From Brachionus manjavacas (lineage: Eukaryota; Rotifera; Eurotatoria; Ploima; Brachionidae): a stretch of DNA of 64,000 nt. The stretch is taken from positions 4,779,501 through 4,843,500 of the forward strand of contig JAHQIY010000007.1 of the NCBI GenBank assembly GCA_019054805.1, read 5' to 3'. Position 1 is the first letter of the stretch. The number at the start of each line of letters is the position of its first letter. The translations under genes were made by a program, and so were the position numbers. A model generated the notes under the pieces. The model saw nothing but the letters and a program-made list of their open reading frames with translations. It did not search any database and was not told the DNA's origin. Positions 59,801-64,000 of this stretch are shown piece after piece.

Positions 59801-62800
59801 ATAAATGAATATTTATTAATTATAAAAAATATTAATAATAATATTTTTATCTTAACAATTTTTTAATTTTTACTCTATTTAAATGAATTTGAATTTTACC
59901 TTGATAACCTACTTTGATGAGTTATATTTTCATTAGAAAGTTTTACCAAAAAATGTGTAATTTTACTTAAAATTAAGCTAGAAAAGGCAAGGAATATTCA
60001 AATTTTTTTATTTTTTCATAATAAATTAAATTAAAAATTTTGGCATATAAATCAATTTTTTCCTCTTTTAATGAAAGCTTTCGTAATTTTACGTAAAGTT
60101 AAATATCTTTTACGACTAAAATTGACCTAAGATTAAGTAAGCCTACTAAAAATAATGTAAAATTGCGTAACTTAGCCAATTTATTTGTATTTCGTTTAGA
60201 TATGTTTCATGAACACGAAAGAAATTTTTTCGAATCTTAAGATAAATAGTTAATTTAAGTTTTATTTTTTTTCAAAAATACAAAAATTGGATTTCTATTT
60301 ATTTATCCATTATTTTTTATTAAATCATTAAATATTGTTTATTCATTTTTATCTATGTTATCTTCTTTTTCACATAATATTAATGTATACTATATAAAAA
60401 GATGAACTTACTAGATAAAATGTTTTAAATTTACTATATAAAAAAATTTAACACCCAGATAAAATTACTAACTTAATAGAGAAAAAAATTAAAATGCTAG
60501 ATAATTTTATAAATTAACTAGATATAATTAACACTAGATATAATTGAATAGTTACTTAATATTTTGATTACGATTAATTTATTAAACTCTATCAAACATA
60601 GGTTATAAATCCATTTCAAATTCTCTTAGCTTTACTTAACTTTACTAATTTATTAATAAAACTATTGAAAAATGATGTATCCCGACACAGACTCTTCGAA
60701 TACGACTAGTTAAGAGGACACCGAACCTAGTAGTGAAGAAACATACGAAGTGGCTCCACGACAAACTCGCCCTATATCTCCTTCTGAATGCAATAAAGCA
60801 GCATTCGTTCAACAGACTGTCAAAAATAGTAGTGGAAAAAACAGAGATAATCAATTAATGGTTGAAGGCTTGCAATTAACGGAAGCAACTCAATACATTA
60901 CTCGGCAAATGGCTTGGAAAGACAACCCGGTGAAGCAGTCAGTGATTCTAGCGAAGAAGGTACTTATATATCTAGATATACCAGTAAATCATCAAACAAA
61001 TATACAAATAAACAATACAACAGAAATCATTTATGAAAACGAAGAGGAAGAAGAAATAAACCACGTTGAATTAAGAATTCCTGCTGGTGTAGACACAACT
61101 CAACCCAAACGTAATCGTGGTAGACCAAAAACTTGTCTACGATTTTCAAGCCACTCAATCATAAAAAAAGAGCTGCTTTAAACAATAATCAAAATGATGC
61201 TGATCATGTTCATGAGTCGCGCAATAAAAGAAGAAAAAAATAAGTACTCATTTTTTTAGACTTATATTTTTTCGTGCTATAATATTTTAATTCTTTTCTA
61301 TAATAAAAAAAAATAAAATGATAAAAAAATTAACGGAAATGATATAAACTAAAAAATAAAATTGATATATAATTGACACAATCTGATATAATAAATAATA
61401 CCTGTGATATAAAATAAAAATACCGATGCTATAAAATTATATGTAATGACAGTATATTAATTGAGCATCAACTAATTAGTGAATTTTGGTTTCAAAGATG
61501 AAAACAAAAGTGACGATGAAATGGACGATTCCTTTGAAATATATTTAGACGATGATGATGATGAAAATGATGATGAATCAATGGAAGAAATTACAAAAAA
61601 TGTTTTGGAAGCAAGAACACAACATAATGATGAAACTGGCTCAAGCGATCGTCATGATTTTGTTGTAACAGTATCAGATAATGAAGAAAATATTGATCCT
61701 ATTGTAGTTGCAAAAAAAAGAGGAAGACCAGCTGGCTCAAAAAATAAACCAAAATATCAATCAACCGGGTTATACTCATAAAAGACCAAAAAGAAAATAG
61801 TTGACCTTTTTTTCTTTGTTTTTTTATTTATTTTTTTTATTTTTATATCATTTGTATTTTTATTATACTAGAAAAATAAAGAATTATAGCAGAAAATAAT
61901 AATATAAAAATAATATTCTTATAGCATTATTTTTTTATAGCAAACAATTAAATTATTATAGCACGAAAAATAAGACCCATTTTTTTATATAGTTTTTTTT
62001 ATTTTCTTGTCTAACAAATAATTTTTTTATATAGTAAAAAATATTTTTAAATATTGTGTTGTCTTTTTATCTATTAGTTAATAAATTATCTAGTTGATTT
62101 CATTCTTTTTATCTTTTAATAAAATATCTTGTAAAATACATCCTTTTAGCTAGTTCAATTAATCCTTCTATGCACTTCTTTTTTATAAAATTTCTGAATT
62201 TTTATTTCTTTTTCTCCTTAAATAAAGTTGATACATTTTTGAGAGTGAAAATGATGAATTTAATTTAATGATTTTTCATACTAGTTATTTTTTCTCTTCT
62301 AATTGATTTTCATTTTTGGCTAATAAATTTTCATAGGTTTTAGTTTATTTATTTTGTTACTATAAATTTCATTTTCATATTAAAATTCTTTTTTTTGTCT
62401 TACTCCTTCGAGAATCAAATTATCAACAGTGCAAAAATTATCTTGAACACCCCTCGAATCTTTTTTTAAAGAAACAACCACAACATGGAGGATTAAATTT
62501 GATCGATGACTGCCTTAAAAAGTTTTACGAGTAAATGACTCAAAAAAACTAATTTTGAATTTTATGAAAGTTTTATAATTCTATTTCTGGGTTAAAAAAA
62601 AATTATCTCTTTAAACTAAATTCTTTCCTTGAATAAATACCTGTTTAATTTGTCCTCCAAATTTTTCAACTCCTCTCTGAGAACTTTGACTTCTTTTCGT
62701 TTTTTGATAATTATCTCCTTGTTTTCGTCTAAATACCGGTCTAAATAAACTTGCTGATAAAACTCGAACGGTTCCAAAATTTTGGAAGAAGACTGTGTCG

Positions 62801-64000
62801 CTTGAACAAATTTGTATCTATTAAGACAAATAAACAAAACTCTGGGCAATTTTTTCACCCATGACTCTTGTTGATAAATAGAACGGTTGACACTTGGTTC
62901 GTTTTTTCCTGAGTTCGACGACACACCAGTTTCGCCCGATATTTGTTTATCTATCAATGTTTCTCCCCATTCCAGTTCCAGACCTGCATGCAAATTTCTA
63001 GAGTTCAACATTTGGATATTTACCTCGCGAAATATATCCGTGATGCTACTCTCACTATTGACATCTAATCAAAAAATTAAAATAATTTTTTTTTATTTAT
63101 CTATAAAATACCAGAGTCTTTTCTCTTGACAATTATTTCACCATCTAACAAATTAACTATAGGGTTATTTTTGCTTTTTTTTAGACCAACATTTTTGTGC
63201 TCTGACCGAAAATCCGTGACTGGTTTTATATTGAGCTGTTCATTTAACTTTGAAACTAAGTTTTCAGGTTCATTGACCGGTTTTTGCTCAGGCTGAGATT
63301 GCTTGAGACTGCTCAATTTTTCGAAGCTTTCCTCAATAATATTTACCAGAATGGTCATAAACTCGGACACGTCCTCTTGATTTGACATTTCACTGTCAAA
63401 TTTGCTGCAATTTTTCAAGCATTTTAAGGTCGGATTAGGATTTATGACCCTCCGTTTGGATTTAAGCATTTGAGCAAACAATTTTCGCAATTCGGCAACA
63501 AAGAGCACCATATTTTTTTCCTGAAAAATGAAGTAAAAAAATAAAATTTATTGAAAATTTTTTTATCTACCCTATCATCCAGCTTTAAGATTTCGCTTTC
63601 GCTGAGACGAAATGACAAAATTGTCTCTCTAAATCCGGGCAAATGAAATAGAGATTGAATTATTGAGTTAAACCAGCATGTATTTCCCACATTTCTGAGA
63701 CCACATGGTCTGCCATCTTCACGGATCAACTCGCTTTCCAGAGACTTGAATTTTTGATGACCACGTGAATCCGAGTTGGCTATGTGCTCATAATCTTCAT
63801 CATCATCCTCTTCTAAATTATTTCCAGGACCAAATGAGCTACTAAATGATAAAAATTTTTATTCAAAATTAAATCTTTTTTTCAAAGTAAAATACTCATT
63901 AATTGTATTTGATTGATAGGCTTTTTTTGAAAAAAATTTGTTAGAGTCATCATTTGAAGTCGGAGAGACACCGTACTGACGCGATAATCTGGCACCGTCA
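56821..64000 (-). CDS. Ubiquitin carboxyl-terminal hydrolase, USP25/28 type (5' end outside window)
   Basis: Exons: 63896-64000 (partial), 63571-63841, 63112-63520, 62617-63064 (end uncertain), 58696-58803, 58140-58639, 57916-58065, 57712-57863, 56893-57655 and 56821-56852, giving at least 978 residues. The enzyme removes ubiquitin from proteins. The Cys box is GLRNVGNTCWFNSIIQSLF, QEDVSEF is the QQD region, and the His box is HEGTSTSGHFWTYIW followed by KYNDTEV. The coiled-coil insertion YLDRYLDENKEIIIKKRKEV, which mediates oligomerisation in USP25/28, and the long helical C-terminal domain (FMESQRFEDAAQFFCVACEY) place it in that subfamily. The N-terminal UBA/UIM part lies beyond 64000. Two points are open: exon 4 could end at 62641 instead of 62617, and the last intron (40 bp) could be retained, ending the protein at 56876. 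Confidence 0.92.
59592..59994. mobile_element. Foldback element in the USP intron
   Basis: TTCCTTACCTTTCTTGCTTA and about 80 further bases on the left recur, inverted and diverged, on the right (GCTAGAAAAGGCAAGGAA). TTTACGTAAAATTA and TCGTCAAAGTA words have partners. It is about 400 bp and non-coding, with no target duplication found. Confidence 0.55.
60671..61243 (+). pseudogene. AT-hook protein gene, broken
   Basis: From ATG at 60671 the frame reads MMYPDTDSSNTTS, then a TAA, then continues EDTEPSSEETYEVAPRQTRP through an acidic and Gln-rich region to KRNRGRPKT, an AT-hook. After this the original frame stops at 61181, but a shift gives STIFKPLNHKKRAALNN and ends in a basic KRRKK at 61243. 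One nonsense and one frameshift change therefore break it. It lies inside the long USP intron on the opposite strand. I do not recognise the family; it resembles the AT-hook ORFs at 7330-7590 and 61479-61781. Confidence 0.5.
61257..61978. mobile_element. TIR element with AT-hook ORF
   Basis: GACTTATATTTTTTCGTGCT plus ATAATA at the left matches, inverted, ATTATAGCACGAAAAATAAG at the right (about 61943-61973). TTATAGCA words recur at least four times near the right end and GCTATAA words near the left, like subterminal binding sites. It encloses an acidic AT-hook ORF (61479-61781). Class unassigned. Confidence 0.5.
61479..61781 (+). CDS. Acidic AT-hook protein, hypothetical
   Basis: An open frame of about 100 codons ends at 61781. 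The first ATG inside it is near 61519. It has a long Asp/Glu tract (YLDDDDDENDDESMEE), then SDNEENIDP and a C-terminal extended AT-hook KKRGRPAGSKNKPK, which binds the minor groove of A/T-rich DNA. It is bounded by inverted repeats and probably belongs to a transposable element. An upstream exon may be missing. No catalytic domain is visible; expression is unknown. Confidence 0.4.
   Translation: MNFGFKDENKSDDEMDDSFEIYLDDDDDENDDESMEEITKNVLEARTQHNDETGSSDRHDFVVTVSDNEENIDPIVVAKKRGRPAGSKNKPKYQSTGLYS
61985..62615. other. USP intron remainder, no feature seen
   Basis: A/T-rich intronic sequence next to exon 4 of the USP gene. No further repeats could be bounded. Confidence 0.3.

Noticed and set aside
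1-64000. CRISPR arrays, bacterial operons or viral genes
   Set aside because: No direct-repeat/spacer pattern, no ribosome-binding sites and no viral structural or polymerase motifs beyond retrotransposon RT were found; the window is animal nuclear DNA.

Overview
The window is nuclear DNA of a small metazoan. It is very AT-rich, with GT-AG introns that are mostly 45-75 bp plus a few of several kb, and it carries animal gene classes: a KPNA3/4-type importin alpha, a WNK kinase, a USP25/28-type deubiquitinase, an MAO-like flavoprotein, eIF2A and cytochrome c. A small-genome protostome such as a monogonont rotifer would fit, but that identification is inference only.

Layout. 1-4900: a decayed non-LTR retrotransposon (endonuclease and reverse transcriptase, minus strand) with a TA-flanked MITE nested in it, followed by an 837-bp foldback element. 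5003-6547: intronless, GC-rich importin alpha-3/4 (minus). 6650-10250: repeats, including an AT-hook element with terminal inverted repeats, an 86-bp palindromic MITE, a mariner-type transposase remnant and another RT fragment. 10279-15285: a six-exon molybdenum hydroxylase (aldehyde oxidase/xanthine dehydrogenase family) whose first two exons add an apparent four-cysteine zinc ribbon ahead of the 2Fe-2S domain. 17080-19640: several partial non-LTR elements. 19797-20093: a tRNA-derived SINE. 21010-21377: cytochrome c. 25271-41058: a five-exon WNK kinase with two introns of about 5 and 6 kb. 42640-46310: RT and Mutator-like (MULE) transposase remnants, two MULE-type MITEs each with a perfect 9-bp target duplication, and a 520-bp foldback. 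48455-50296: MAO-like amine oxidase (minus). 51887-54093: eIF2A in 12 exons (minus), one apparent intron being only 21 nt. 56821-64000: USP25/28-like ubiquitin protease (minus, N-terminus outside the window), with AT-hook elements inside its 3.8-kb intron.

The genes are unrelated housekeeping and metabolic genes without operon structure. Each multi-exon model was assembled by hand from GT-AG sites; the internal intron phases agree, and every complete model has a total length divisible by three. The most unusual observations are the zinc ribbon-molybdenum hydroxylase fusion, the 21-nt intron, the TIR-bounded AT-hook ORFs, the MULE MITE pair, the MITE whose removal restores an RT frame, and the frequent AAG 3' splice sites.
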